A DNA stretch of 64,000 nt, taken from Pelobium manganitolerans. GTDB taxonomy: Bacteria > Bacteroidota > Bacteroidia > Sphingobacteriales > Sphingobacteriaceae. Shown piece after piece: positions 40,620 to 48,913 of this stretch. Made by a program: the position numbers and the translations under genes. Below the pieces are notes generated by a model that did no database searches, was not told the DNA's origin, and saw only the letters and a list, made by a program, of their open reading frames with translations. Numbering within the stretch: the stretch's first letter is position 1; every line of letters begins with the position of its first letter. Where the stretch lies: positions 1 through 64,000 of the forward strand of contig NZ_MBTA01000003.1 of assembly GCF_003609575.1 (NCBI RefSeq). The letters are read 5' to 3'.

Positions 40620-42710
40620 ATGGGTATAATGGGTTTTTTGCGCAACCGAGCAGGGATTATTATAGTGGTTGCTATCGGTGTCGCAATTGTTGCATTTTTA
40701 TTAAGTGATGCGATTAGAAGTGGGCAGGGCTTTATTGCCGATTCGCAAAGCGAAGTAGGTAAGGTTGCTGGCGAGTCAATTTCTTACAAAGAATTTAACG
40801 AGCGGGTTGAGCAAAACTCGCAACAGTTTAAACAGCAGATGGGAAGCTTAAACGCCCAGATGACTGCTTACGTGGTAGAAAACACTTGGAACCAAACCGT
40901 TTCGGGCATCATTTTAAAAAAACAGACCGAAGATTTAGGCATTGCCGTTGGAGAGTCAGAATTGTTTGATTTATTGTTTGATAATCCGTCGCCGCAGGTA
41001 CAACAGATTTTCTCTAATCCGCAAACTGGCGTTTTTGATCGCGCAACTGCGATAAACTCCAGAAAAAGCGCTGATGCAGATCCTCAACTAAAAGCGCAGT
41101 GGATTGCATTAGAAGAAAGCGTGCAACAGCAACGCGAAAGCGAAAAGTACATCAATTTAGTAAAGAACGGTATTTACGTAAACTCGCTTGATGCGAAAGA
41201 TGATTATACCAATAAGAACAAGTTGGTAAACTTTGAGTATGTGTATAAAGATTACGCAAGCGTGCCAGATGCCGAAGTAAAAGTTACCGATGCAGATTAT
41301 AAAGAATATTACGAGCAGAACAAATACAAGTTCAAAAACCCGACAGAAACGCGCACTTTTGAATATGTAGCTTTTAACGCTGCGCCATCAAAGCAAGATA
41401 CTTTAGATGCCAAAGCAAAAATTGAAAAAATTGCAGAAGGTTTCCGCGCATCAACAAACGATTCGCTTTTTGTAGCCATCAACGCAGATACTAAAGCACC
41501 TTTCACTTACGAGAAAAAAGGACAGTTAGAGCCTGCTTTAGATTCTGTAATGTTTAACGCAAGCAAAGGTTTTGTTTACGGACCTTATTTCTCTAACGGA
41601 TCTTTTAAAGTGGCGAAGTTGTTAGATGCCCGTGTGAGTCCGGATTCTGTTAAAGCACGCCATATTTTGTTAAATCCCGCGCAAGAAGGCGGTATGGACA
41701 AAGCTTTAGCTAAAGCTGATTCTTTGAAAAAGTTAATCCAAGGCGGTGCTGATTTTGGAAAGTTAGCCGCGCAATACGGTACAGACGGTTCAAAAGATAA
41801 AGGTGGCGATTTAGGTACTTTCTCTAGAGGTGCCATGCCGGCTTTTGAAGATGCGGTGTTCAACGGTTCTGTAGGTCAAACTATGGTAGTACAAACCCAG
41901 TTTGGTGTACACGTAATCAACATCGAAAAGCAAATTGGATCATCAAAAGTGGTTAAAGTAGCGGTTGTTGATAAAGGCTTATTGCCTAGCTCGGCAACGG
42001 AGCAAGCCGCTTATCAAAAAGCACAAAGTTTCTTAAGCGACGTGTCAGACTTTAAGTCTTTTGAAGAAACTGCGCAAAAACAAGGTTTAAATAAGCTGGT
42101 AGGTGCAGATGTTACGCCTTTACAATCTTCATTGCCTGGTTTGGATGACGCCCGTTCTTTGGTAAGATGGGTTTACAAAGCAGAAAAAGGGGATGTTTCT
42201 AACGAGATTTTCGATATCGGCGATAAATATGTAGTAGCGGTAGTAACTGCTATTAAGCCAGAAGGTACTTTATCTTTAGAAGATGTGAAAACTCAGATTG
42301 AGCCAGACGTGAAACGCGCGGTGCAAGCCAAAGTTTTAAAAGCAAGTTTTGACAAAGCATTGAACGGTGCTAACTCTTTAGCGCAAGTTGCTCAGAAAAC
42401 AGGTACAACGGTTACGCCGGTAGAGAATGTGGTTTTTGCTAATCCGGTTATCCCAGGTGTGGCGCAAGAGAATAAGGTAATTGGTACCATCTTCGGTTCA
42501 CAGCCTAACAAACTTTCAAAAGCAATTGACGGCGAGCGTGGTGTTTATGTATTTACTGTAAAAAGTTTTACTAACCCAGCACCTATGACCAATGCTTTGC
42601 GTATTAAAGAACAGGTTCAACAAGCTATGAGCCAACAGGTTGATGCGGCCGTGTTTGAGGTTTTGCGTAAAAAAGCAAAGGTGAAAGATTACCGTGCTAA
42701 GTTCTACTAA
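40620..42710 (+). CDS. PpiD/SurA-like periplasmic peptidyl-prolyl isomerase
   Basis: A 696-residue membrane-anchored foldase. One N-terminal membrane helix at about residues 11-32 (GIIIVVAIGVAIVAFLL) is followed by a SurA-N-like chaperone region. A parvulin PPIase domain lies at about 344-436 (ARHILLNP, GGDLGTFSRGAMPAFEDAVF, TQFGVHVI), and a second parvulin-like but degenerate region may follow. The layout is that of PpiD, which assists outer-membrane protein folding. ATG at 40620 (MGIMGFLRNR) is used because the longer frame needs TTG. Confidence 0.93.
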   Translation: MGIMGFLRNRAGIIIVVAIGVAIVAFLLSDAIRSGQGFIADSQSEVGKVAGESISYKEFNERVEQNSQQFKQQMGSLNAQMTAYVVENTWNQTVSGIILKKQTEDLGIAVGESELFDLLFDNPSPQVQQIFSNPQTGVFDRATAINSRKSADADPQLKAQWIALEESVQQQRESEKYINLVKNGIYVNSLDAKDDYTNKNKLVNFEYVYKDYASVPDAEVKVTDADYKEYYEQNKYKFKNPTETRTFEYVAFNAAPSKQDTLDAKAKIEKIAEGFRASTNDSLFVAINADTKAPFTYEKKGQLEPALDSVMFNASKGFVYGPYFSNGSFKVAKLLDARVSPDSVKARHILLNPAQEGGMDKALAKADSLKKLIQGGADFGKLAAQYGTDGSKDKGGDLGTFSRGAMPAFEDAVFNGSVGQTMVVQTQFGVHVINIEKQIGSSKVVKVAVVDKGLLPSSATEQAAYQKAQSFLSDVSDFKSFEETAQKQGLNKLVGADVTPLQSSLPGLDDARSLVRWVYKAEKGDVSNEIFDIGDKYVVAVVTAIKPEGTLSLEDVKTQIEPDVKRAVQAKVLKASFDKALNGANSLAQVAQKTGTTVTPVENVVFANPVIPGVAQENKVIGTIFGSQPNKLSKAIDGERGVYVFTVKSFTNPAPMTNALRIKEQVQQAMSQQVDAAVFEVLRKKAKVKDYRAKFY

Positions 42711-42733
42711 GCATTAATAATACTTAACTTTGA

Positions 42734-42764
42734 AGCCGGGCGTTTGATGATGCTCGGCTTTTTT
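42734..42764 (+). terminator. terminator of the PpiD-like gene
   Basis: AAGCCGGGC pairs with GCTCGGCTT (one wobble) and is followed by TTTTTTG. Confidence 0.85.
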
Positions 42765-42777
42765 GTTTTAGAATGCT

Positions 42778-43293
42778 ATGGAAATACAAGAGAATATAGT
42801 GAATAAGGTGGCCATGAGTGGCCTGATAACTTTTGATTTGGCAGAATTGCGCCATCCGGGCGAACGCGTGCTTTATGATATTAAAGATAACCTGTTCCAA
42901 GGGCTGATATTGCGCGAGAAAGACTTTAGGGAATTTGTGAAACAACATGATTGGGCACAGTACCAAGGGAAAAATGTAGCAGTTACTTGCACAGCTGATG
43001 CTATTGTGCCAACTTGGGCTTACATGCTGATTGCTTCTAAATTGGAGCCGTTTGCTAATTTTTACATTTTTGGCGATTTGGAGGCTTTAGAAACTGCGCT
43101 TTACTTACTAGCGTTGGAAAAACTCCCTTTAGATAAATACAAAGACCAGCGATTGGTTGTTAAGGGCTGTGGGGATATAGCGGTGCCAACATCGGCTTAC
43201 ATGTCAATTACAGGTAAATTAACCCAAATTGCAAAAAGTGTGATGTACGGAGAACCTTGTTCTACCGTTCCTATCTTCAAGCGCAAAGATTAA
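42778..43293 (+). CDS. DUF2480 family protein
   Basis: A 171-residue soluble protein of the Bacteroidota-restricted DUF2480 family. It starts MEIQENIVNKVAMSGLITFD; conserved blocks are FVKQHDWAQYQGKNVAV, ADAIVPTWAYMLIASKL and VKGCGDIAVPTSAYMSITGKL. Two similar (I/V)P-T-x-AYM segments suggest an internal repeat. Function is unknown; in related genomes these genes travel near iron-sulfur or envelope genes, but nothing here proves a role. The DUF3108 gene begins 1 bp after it. Confidence 0.82.
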   Translation: MEIQENIVNKVAMSGLITFDLAELRHPGERVLYDIKDNLFQGLILREKDFREFVKQHDWAQYQGKNVAVTCTADAIVPTWAYMLIASKLEPFANFYIFGDLEALETALYLLALEKLPLDKYKDQRLVVKGCGDIAVPTSAYMSITGKLTQIAKSVMYGEPCSTVPIFKRKD

Positions 43294-43294
43294 A

Positions 43295-44101
43295 ATGGTT
43301 CAACTTTTGCGTTCCGCTAAATCTATGAAGAAGTACACGTTGTTATTAATTGTTTCCATGCTCAGTTGCGCTAACCTGTTTGCGCAAGGCTTGGATTATA
43401 TGAACAAATCTGCTTTTAAAGCGGGCGAAACGCTAACCTATAAATTAAAGTATGGCTTTTTGACTGCAGCGGAGGCCAAATTGCAGGTTTTGGCTACGGA
43501 CATTAAGTTTGACGGAAAGCCCACTTACCATTTGATGGCACAGGGTAGCACATCTGGCTCTTTCGATATTTTTTACAAGGTGCGCAACCGCTACGATTCT
43601 TATATAGACCAAGATAATTACAGCCCCTTCCTTTACACAGAAAACATCCGCGAAAACAAATACCGGCGGAATGATAAAGCCCGTTTTTACCAAAGCGAAA
43701 GAAAGATTGTCGCCAAAAAGGGAACTTTTAAATCGCCGGTAAGTCAAACATTCGATTTGGTAAGTGCTTACTATTTTACCCGTAATTTAGATTTGAGCGG
43801 CATTAAGGTAGGGGATAAAATAACCATCCATTATTTTTTGGATGATGAGGTTACCCCACTTACCATTGAGTATTTCGGAAAAGAAACCATCAAAACGGAG
43901 TTGGGGCGGATTAGATGTTTAAAGTTTAGCCCGTCTATCAGGCCGGGGCGTGTTTTCCGTAAAGACAGCCGTATTTTTCTTTGGATAAGTGACGACGCTA
44001 ACCGTATACCCGTAAAAGCACAGGCCGAGGTAATTGTGGGTTCTATAAATATGGAGATAACCTCTGCAAAAGGTTTGATAAAACCTTTAGAAACTAATTG
44101 A
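43295..44101 (+). CDS. DUF3108 periplasmic protein
   Basis: A 268-residue exported protein. A signal peptide ends near ANLFAQ; the start may be ATG 43295 or ATG 43325 (MKKYTLLLIV), the latter giving a more standard signal. The DUF3108 beta-rich domain is recognisable in FKAGETLTYKLKYGFLTAAE, SFDIFYKVRNRYDSYID and the last strands NRIPVKAQAEVIVGSINMEI. Family members are predicted to bind lipid or glycan in the periplasm; the ligand is unknown. It is co-transcribed with the DUF2480 gene. Confidence 0.85.
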   Translation: MVQLLRSAKSMKKYTLLLIVSMLSCANLFAQGLDYMNKSAFKAGETLTYKLKYGFLTAAEAKLQVLATDIKFDGKPTYHLMAQGSTSGSFDIFYKVRNRYDSYIDQDNYSPFLYTENIRENKYRRNDKARFYQSERKIVAKKGTFKSPVSQTFDLVSAYYFTRNLDLSGIKVGDKITIHYFLDDEVTPLTIEYFGKETIKTELGRIRCLKFSPSIRPGRVFRKDSRIFLWISDDANRIPVKAQAEVIVGSINMEITSAKGLIKPLETN

Positions 44102-44121
44102 TAAAGGTCTTTTAATCTATA

Positions 44122-44156
44122 AAAAAACGGCGCTCTTTGTAAAGAACGCCGTTTTG
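44122..44156. terminator. bidirectional terminator
   Basis: AAAACGGCG-c-TCTTT pairs with AAAGA-a-CGCCGTTTT and runs into TGTTTTCCC. It lies between the convergent DUF3108 and beta-helix lipoprotein genes. Confidence 0.85.
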
Positions 44157-44213
44157 TTTTCCCAAACTTACGTGTACACCGCTTTCCACGTCTTGTTTTT
44201 CATTACGATTATT

Positions 44214-45617
44214 TTATTGGAATTTTGCACCGCTGGCCGCAAGCGATCCGGTTTTTAACGTGAAATTTGGTGCTGTTAAGTTAAACGGGTTATTAAGCAG
44301 GTTTTGCGCTCCGTCTTCGTCCATGATGGTATTGCCCTTAGTGCTTAAATAGCTTTTCAACAAATCTACCGAAGCAAAAGCCGGTTTAGAGCCAGAAACA
44401 ATCACATCCATATTTGCTATATAAGATTGGTAAATGTTGTTGCTGATTACCGAGGTGCCGTCTGTTAAAGCTTCGCCGGTTTCTAAATCGCGCACGTTTA
44501 AACCATATTTAAATCCTATAAATACCGAGTTCCCTAAAACCATTTTACTGCCGCGTCTCCATAAATTGGCGTGCTCGTGTTTAGCATCAACGCTACTTAG
44601 AACACTTGCGCTGGCAACCGGGCCTACAATTGTCATATTGGAGATGATCGGACGTGTTCTTGGACTCGAGTTAAACACCGTTTCAGAGTTGTCTGATTCG
44701 ATGCCGTTAGATTGACCTGCTTGGTCGGCTAACTTGGGGTCTCTTTGAGCAACGCAGAACTGCAATTTGCCTTGATAGCCGTTATCAAAATCGAAAGCAT
44801 CGTCAACATTGGCAATCGAAATGAGGTGCTTCGCATTTACGGTGCCGCCAAACCACTCAAAAGAATCATCGCCACAGTAAGAAACCTGTACATAATCTAC
44901 CGTGGTTCCTGTACCTACAGAGCCAAAAGTTACACCGTTAATCTCGTTGTTTGGCTGGAATGCAATTCCCGGAAACTCTACACGTACATACTTCAATACG
45001 CCCGAGTTATCATCGGCAATAGTTCCGCCATGTGCGCCCGCATTTTCTTCGTTATTCACGCCGCCTTCAATGGTGCCAACGCCGCCGGGAATATTATTTG
45101 GCGCTTTTCCTAAGATGATGATGCCTCCCCAATCGCCCGGTGCACGAGATCCGCTGGCAAGGTTTGAAGTAAAAACAATCGGCTTTGCTGCTGTACCTTC
45201 GGCCATAATTTTTGAGCCTTGTGTAACAATTAAAGTTGCTTTTGTGGTTTTATCGCCCCGGATAACCGTACCCGCCGGGATGGTTAGGGTTGCGCCATTT
45301 TGTACATATACAAAACCGGACAACAAATAAACCTTTGAGGCATCTAAAGTGGTATTGGTGGTGATTTTGCCAGATAAAGTCGCCGTAGTTGAAGGATAGT
45401 TGGTGCTTTGTGGGTTATAATTTGCCCATCCGGCGGACCAGTCCGTAGTGCCAAATGCGCCTTTGTAGCTTACTTTTTCGAAAAATGAGTTGGCTAATGT
45501 TTCTGTGTTATCTGTCGGGATTGGTGTAATGGCTTCTTCGCCGTTTTTCTTGCAGGCGGTAAAACCTGTTAACCCGATAACTGACGCCAGTAGTAATGTC
45601 TTTTTTAAATCTTTCAT
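44214..45617 (-). CDS. beta-helix surface lipoprotein
   Basis: A 467-residue lipoprotein; the signal peptide ends GLTGFTAC, with C22 lipidated and followed by KKNGEE. The body is Gly/Asn/Thr rich with repeating short strands (VYVQNGATLTIPAGTVIRGD, DWGGIIILGKAPNN), consistent with a right-handed parallel beta-helix as seen in T9SS- or SusE-like surface proteins. It follows the TonB receptor gene by 92 bp on the same strand. That pairing suggests it is the receptor's surface partner. Ligand unknown. Confidence 0.78.
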   Translation of the reverse strand: MKDLKKTLLLASVIGLTGFTACKKNGEEAITPIPTDNTETLANSFFEKVSYKGAFGTTDWSAGWANYNPQSTNYPSTTATLSGKITTNTTLDASKVYLLSGFVYVQNGATLTIPAGTVIRGDKTTKATLIVTQGSKIMAEGTAAKPIVFTSNLASGSRAPGDWGGIIILGKAPNNIPGGVGTIEGGVNNEENAGAHGGTIADDNSGVLKYVRVEFPGIAFQPNNEINGVTFGSVGTGTTVDYVQVSYCGDDSFEWFGGTVNAKHLISIANVDDAFDFDNGYQGKLQFCVAQRDPKLADQAGQSNGIESDNSETVFNSSPRTRPIISNMTIVGPVASASVLSSVDAKHEHANLWRRGSKMVLGNSVFIGFKYGLNVRDLETGEALTDGTSVISNNIYQSYIANMDVIVSGSKPAFASVDLLKSYLSTKGNTIMDEDGAQNLLNNPFNLTAPNFTLKTGSLAASGAKFQ

Positions 45618-45709
45618 GTTGTTTTTTTTTGTAAAAATAGATGGCCTTTGTTAGCCTGCTGTTAGCTTTTAATTAAATGAAAACCAGTTTTTTGTTAAGC
45701 AATTGTTAA

Positions 45710-48484
45710 TTATCTAATGCTGTAGCTTAAGCTGATGGAAACGCTTGATCCGTAACGCTCGGCAATGTTAATATGGTCAAGCTTTGCATCGTATCGGCCG
45801 TTTTGGTTAGCGTCTTGATAAAAAATGCCTTTGTTGTTTAAGATGTCGCTGTAGTTGATTTTGAGTTCGGCTTTTGATTTAGCAATCTTTTTAGAAAGCT
45901 GTAAATCCAGTACGTTGCGCGGATGCTCGTAAATGTCGGCGTCTTGCACATTGCCCACAGCCCAGATACGTTTGCCAATACGGTTATAAAGCAAGCTTAA
46001 GCCGAAACCGTTTTTGCCGGACTGTAAATACTGCAAACCGGCGTTAATGAGGTAAGGCGATTGGCCTTGCAATGGTCGGTAACCGTTTTTATTTACCAGT
46101 TTAGAAACCAAAACTTCCGAGTGGATGAAAGAGCCATTTGCGCTGAACATGAAGTTGCTCAGCTTTTCATCAATAAACTTTAGCGATTTGCGTACTTCTG
46201 CCTCTATACCAAACAAGGTAGCTGATTTGGCATTGGTATAACCTAAGGTTCTTCCGCTAGTGCCTAGCTGTAAAGCCTGTTCAATTGGCGAATCAAAACT
46301 TTTGAAGAAAGCCGAAACCGCAAAAACTTCGCCCGTTGCAGGGTAGTTTGCAAAGCCGATATCAAAGTTGTAGGTGCTAGATTGTTGCAGTTTAGGGTTT
46401 CCTTGTACGGATACGTTTTTGTTGAAATCGTAAAAAGCGAATGGTGCAATTTCTCTAAACTCTGGCCGGCCCAAAGTGCGTGATGCCGAAGCGCGCAAAC
46501 TGCTTTTGTCGGTTAAATTATATATCGCGTTAATAGAAGGCAATAGGTTTAAATAGCTGGTATCCACTTTTATCGGTGCATAAGCATTATCCGCGCTGGT
46601 AAGGCGCTGTTGGTAATGCTCCACTCTGGCGCCCGCTCCAATGCGAAGTTTTTCGGCTACAAATCCGTCGAACATCGCGTAAGCAGCATTTGATAAAGCA
46701 TTGGCCTCATAAGCATCGCTGCCGTTTGTAATTTCATCTAACACAAAACCTCCCGGGCGGATATTTTCTGGCGCAAAGATTAGGTTTTGTGATAAGCTTA
46801 ATGCGCTGGCATTGTTAAATTGCTGGTCTCTGATAAAGCCGATTACGCGCGCATTAAAGTCGCGTTGTTTGTACTGCCCTAGGTAACCAAATTTTAGTTT
46901 GTTGCTTTTGCCAAAAAATTGGGTGGGGAAGGTGAGGTTGGTGCCCGCGCCGTACACGTTTTCGCTTAGCGCGGATGAAAAATTACCGGCCAATCTCGGA
47001 TCCGATGAGCCGCTAGGTACAGATGCCACGCCTTGCGAATACTCCATCCTTTTAAACCCGGGTTCTTTTCTGTTGCTGTTGGCGTAGCTTAACGTCCAAT
47101 CTGCAGTGCTTTTGTGGCGCTCAGCTATTAAATGTTCGCCGCCAATTTGGGTGCTCACTAAAGTACGTTGCAACAAATAATCGGCTGTTCTGTTAAATGC
47201 CTCGTTGCTTTCATCTATGCCATTTCGGTTGGTAAATTTGCTTTCCAAAACTCGGTTATATATGTTTTTAAAGCTGAGTTTGTTATTCCCAAAAGCGTAG
47301 GCAAAGTTGGCTAAACCGCCAATATTGGTGTTGTAGCTGTAAATTTGGTCGTTAAATCGGTCGCCTACGTTTTGCCCTGCATACGCAATTTGGTCCACGT
47401 CTTTTAGGCGCTCATCGTATCGGTAAGAAAGTGATAAAACAGTTCCTAGTTTATGGTCGTTTTCAAAAATCTTACTGTTTCCAAAGTTGGCCTGGAAGTT
47501 TGGCCCTAAGCCTGCGGTCCGTTGCTGGTAGCCCCAGTTGTTAGCTAAGCTTTTAGAAATAGCAAAGCGCTGGTTGCTTTGGGCAGGCAAAGCCAGATAA
47601 GCCGCTTTTGACGGGAAGTTTGCAGGCAAGTCGCGGTTGCTGTTGTACGACCCCAAGAGTGTTTTGTTCACGCTCATTGGCCCAAGAAAATCTTTAAAAG
47701 TAGACTGACTGTTGAAAGATGTTCCTATGCTTAGGTTCAACATTTTAGCTTCCGGAAAATCTTTGGTGTTTACTTGCACTGCACCTCCAGAAAAATCGCC
47801 CGGCAAATCCGCCGAAGCAGTTTTATTAACCGTAATCGCGTCAATTAAATGAGATGGTATGATGTCGAATGAAAATGCTTTGCGGTCCACCTCTGTGTTT
47901 GGCAACACAGAATTATTTAGCATGGCGGTGTTGTAACGGTCCGACAAGCCGCGCACAACGATGAATTTATTGTCTTGCACGGACGCCCCGCTTATTCTTT
48001 TCATCACCTCAGAGGTGTTTTTATCCGGCGATTGTTTAATTACATCTGCGGCAATACCGCTAGAAATGCTGATGTTGTTTTTTTGTTGCGCATACAGGGC
48101 GCCAACGGATGCCGAGCGGAAACTGGCCTTCACCACCACCTCTTGCAGGGCTTGCTGTTTAGCTTCTTCCATGCTTACGTTTAGGTTGGTGGGTGCTCCC
48201 GGTTTAATCACAATATCATCAACGGTAAGGGTTTGGTAACCCAAATACCTAAATGTTACGCTGTATTTTCCGGGCGTTAAATTGGCAATCACATAACTCC
48301 CGTTTAAATCTGTAGCCGCACCTTTTTGGCTGCCCTCAATGCCAACGCTCAAACCAATTAAAGTTTCGCCACTGGCTTTATCTACCACTTTGCCTACTAA
48401 GGCACTTTGCTGCGCGTACAATGTGTTTGCAAATCCACCTAGTATTAGGTTGATCAGCAGTAATTTAAAAAAGTTATATTTCAC
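45710..48484 (-). CDS. TonB-dependent receptor with carboxypeptidase-regulatory-like domain
   Basis: A 924-residue outer-membrane receptor. A signal peptide ends NTLYAQ. A carboxypeptidase-regulatory-like domain spans about residues 27-110 (ALVGKVVDKASGETLIGLSV), the plug about 125-235 (VMKRISGASVQDNKFIVVRG, DLPGDFSGGAVQVNT), and the 22-strand barrel follows to the aromatic C-terminus SISLSYSIR. GTG at 48484 (read MKYNFFKLLLINLI) gives a normal signal peptide; the longer frame begins at TTG. It is not SusC-like (no SusD partner). Confidence 0.9.
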   Translation of the reverse strand: MKYNFFKLLLINLILGGFANTLYAQQSALVGKVVDKASGETLIGLSVGIEGSQKGAATDLNGSYVIANLTPGKYSVTFRYLGYQTLTVDDIVIKPGAPTNLNVSMEEAKQQALQEVVVKASFRSASVGALYAQQKNNISISSGIAADVIKQSPDKNTSEVMKRISGASVQDNKFIVVRGLSDRYNTAMLNNSVLPNTEVDRKAFSFDIIPSHLIDAITVNKTASADLPGDFSGGAVQVNTKDFPEAKMLNLSIGTSFNSQSTFKDFLGPMSVNKTLLGSYNSNRDLPANFPSKAAYLALPAQSNQRFAISKSLANNWGYQQRTAGLGPNFQANFGNSKIFENDHKLGTVLSLSYRYDERLKDVDQIAYAGQNVGDRFNDQIYSYNTNIGGLANFAYAFGNNKLSFKNIYNRVLESKFTNRNGIDESNEAFNRTADYLLQRTLVSTQIGGEHLIAERHKSTADWTLSYANSNRKEPGFKRMEYSQGVASVPSGSSDPRLAGNFSSALSENVYGAGTNLTFPTQFFGKSNKLKFGYLGQYKQRDFNARVIGFIRDQQFNNASALSLSQNLIFAPENIRPGGFVLDEITNGSDAYEANALSNAAYAMFDGFVAEKLRIGAGARVEHYQQRLTSADNAYAPIKVDTSYLNLLPSINAIYNLTDKSSLRASASRTLGRPEFREIAPFAFYDFNKNVSVQGNPKLQQSSTYNFDIGFANYPATGEVFAVSAFFKSFDSPIEQALQLGTSGRTLGYTNAKSATLFGIEAEVRKSLKFIDEKLSNFMFSANGSFIHSEVLVSKLVNKNGYRPLQGQSPYLINAGLQYLQSGKNGFGLSLLYNRIGKRIWAVGNVQDADIYEHPRNVLDLQLSKKIAKSKAELKINYSDILNNKGIFYQDANQNGRYDAKLDHINIAERYGSSVSISLSYSIR

Positions 48485-48913
48485 TTCTGCATATTTTGAT
48501 TGTTGCAAAAGTATTAGGGAGTTATTAGCTGTTTGTTAGGGCGCGATGAAATTTGTGTGAGCTTGCTGTTAAGAAATGGTTAAGGGCGGGGGTATGGAAC
48601 GCTTATTACTTGGCCAAGATAAAATGTATTGAAAATTAAACATGATGATGAAGTTAAATCTAGTTAAAACAACAAATCCTGAAATGAAAGCTGTGTTTGT
48701 TGGAATTAGGAAGACTGTTGTTAGCAGCGAAGAGTAAAAATACAGGTAGGTAGTTGGATTGCATAGTCCATCAATAATGAGAAAGTTAATGATGGGTGGT
48801 AATAATTTCCACTATTTTGGTAAGATAGTCCATTTTATATGAGCGTGCACTAAGGTAAGTTTACGGTCAAGGTATCCGAGCTAGAACCTAAACTAATCCA
48901 ATTATTCCTATTT
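48485..48913. other. intergenic region between TonB receptor and GH35 genes
   Basis: A 430-bp divergent spacer. It holds AGTCCAT words at 48765-48771 and 48827-48833 (see regulatory feature) and no convincing gene; the longest ATG frame here has 29 codons. No strong hairpin is seen. Confidence 0.6.
48766..48833 (+). promoter_or_regulatory. GTCCAT half-sites upstream of GH35
   Basis: GTCCAT occurs at 48766-48771 and 48828-48833, in similar contexts (cATAGTCCATc and gATAGTCCATt). A degenerate half-site TTCCAC at 48807-48812 lies exactly 21 bp before the second copy. The same word and spacing occur before the MFS gene, so these are candidate sites for the AraC regulator encoded at 51642. Confidence 0.5.

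Noticed and set aside
45710-48508. SusC identity for the TonB receptor
   Set aside because: No SusD-type gene follows and the architecture lacks the SusC-specific context; a generic TonB receptor fits better.
48600-48740. 29-codon ATG frame upstream of GH35
   Set aside because: Too short, no binding site, composition not convincing.
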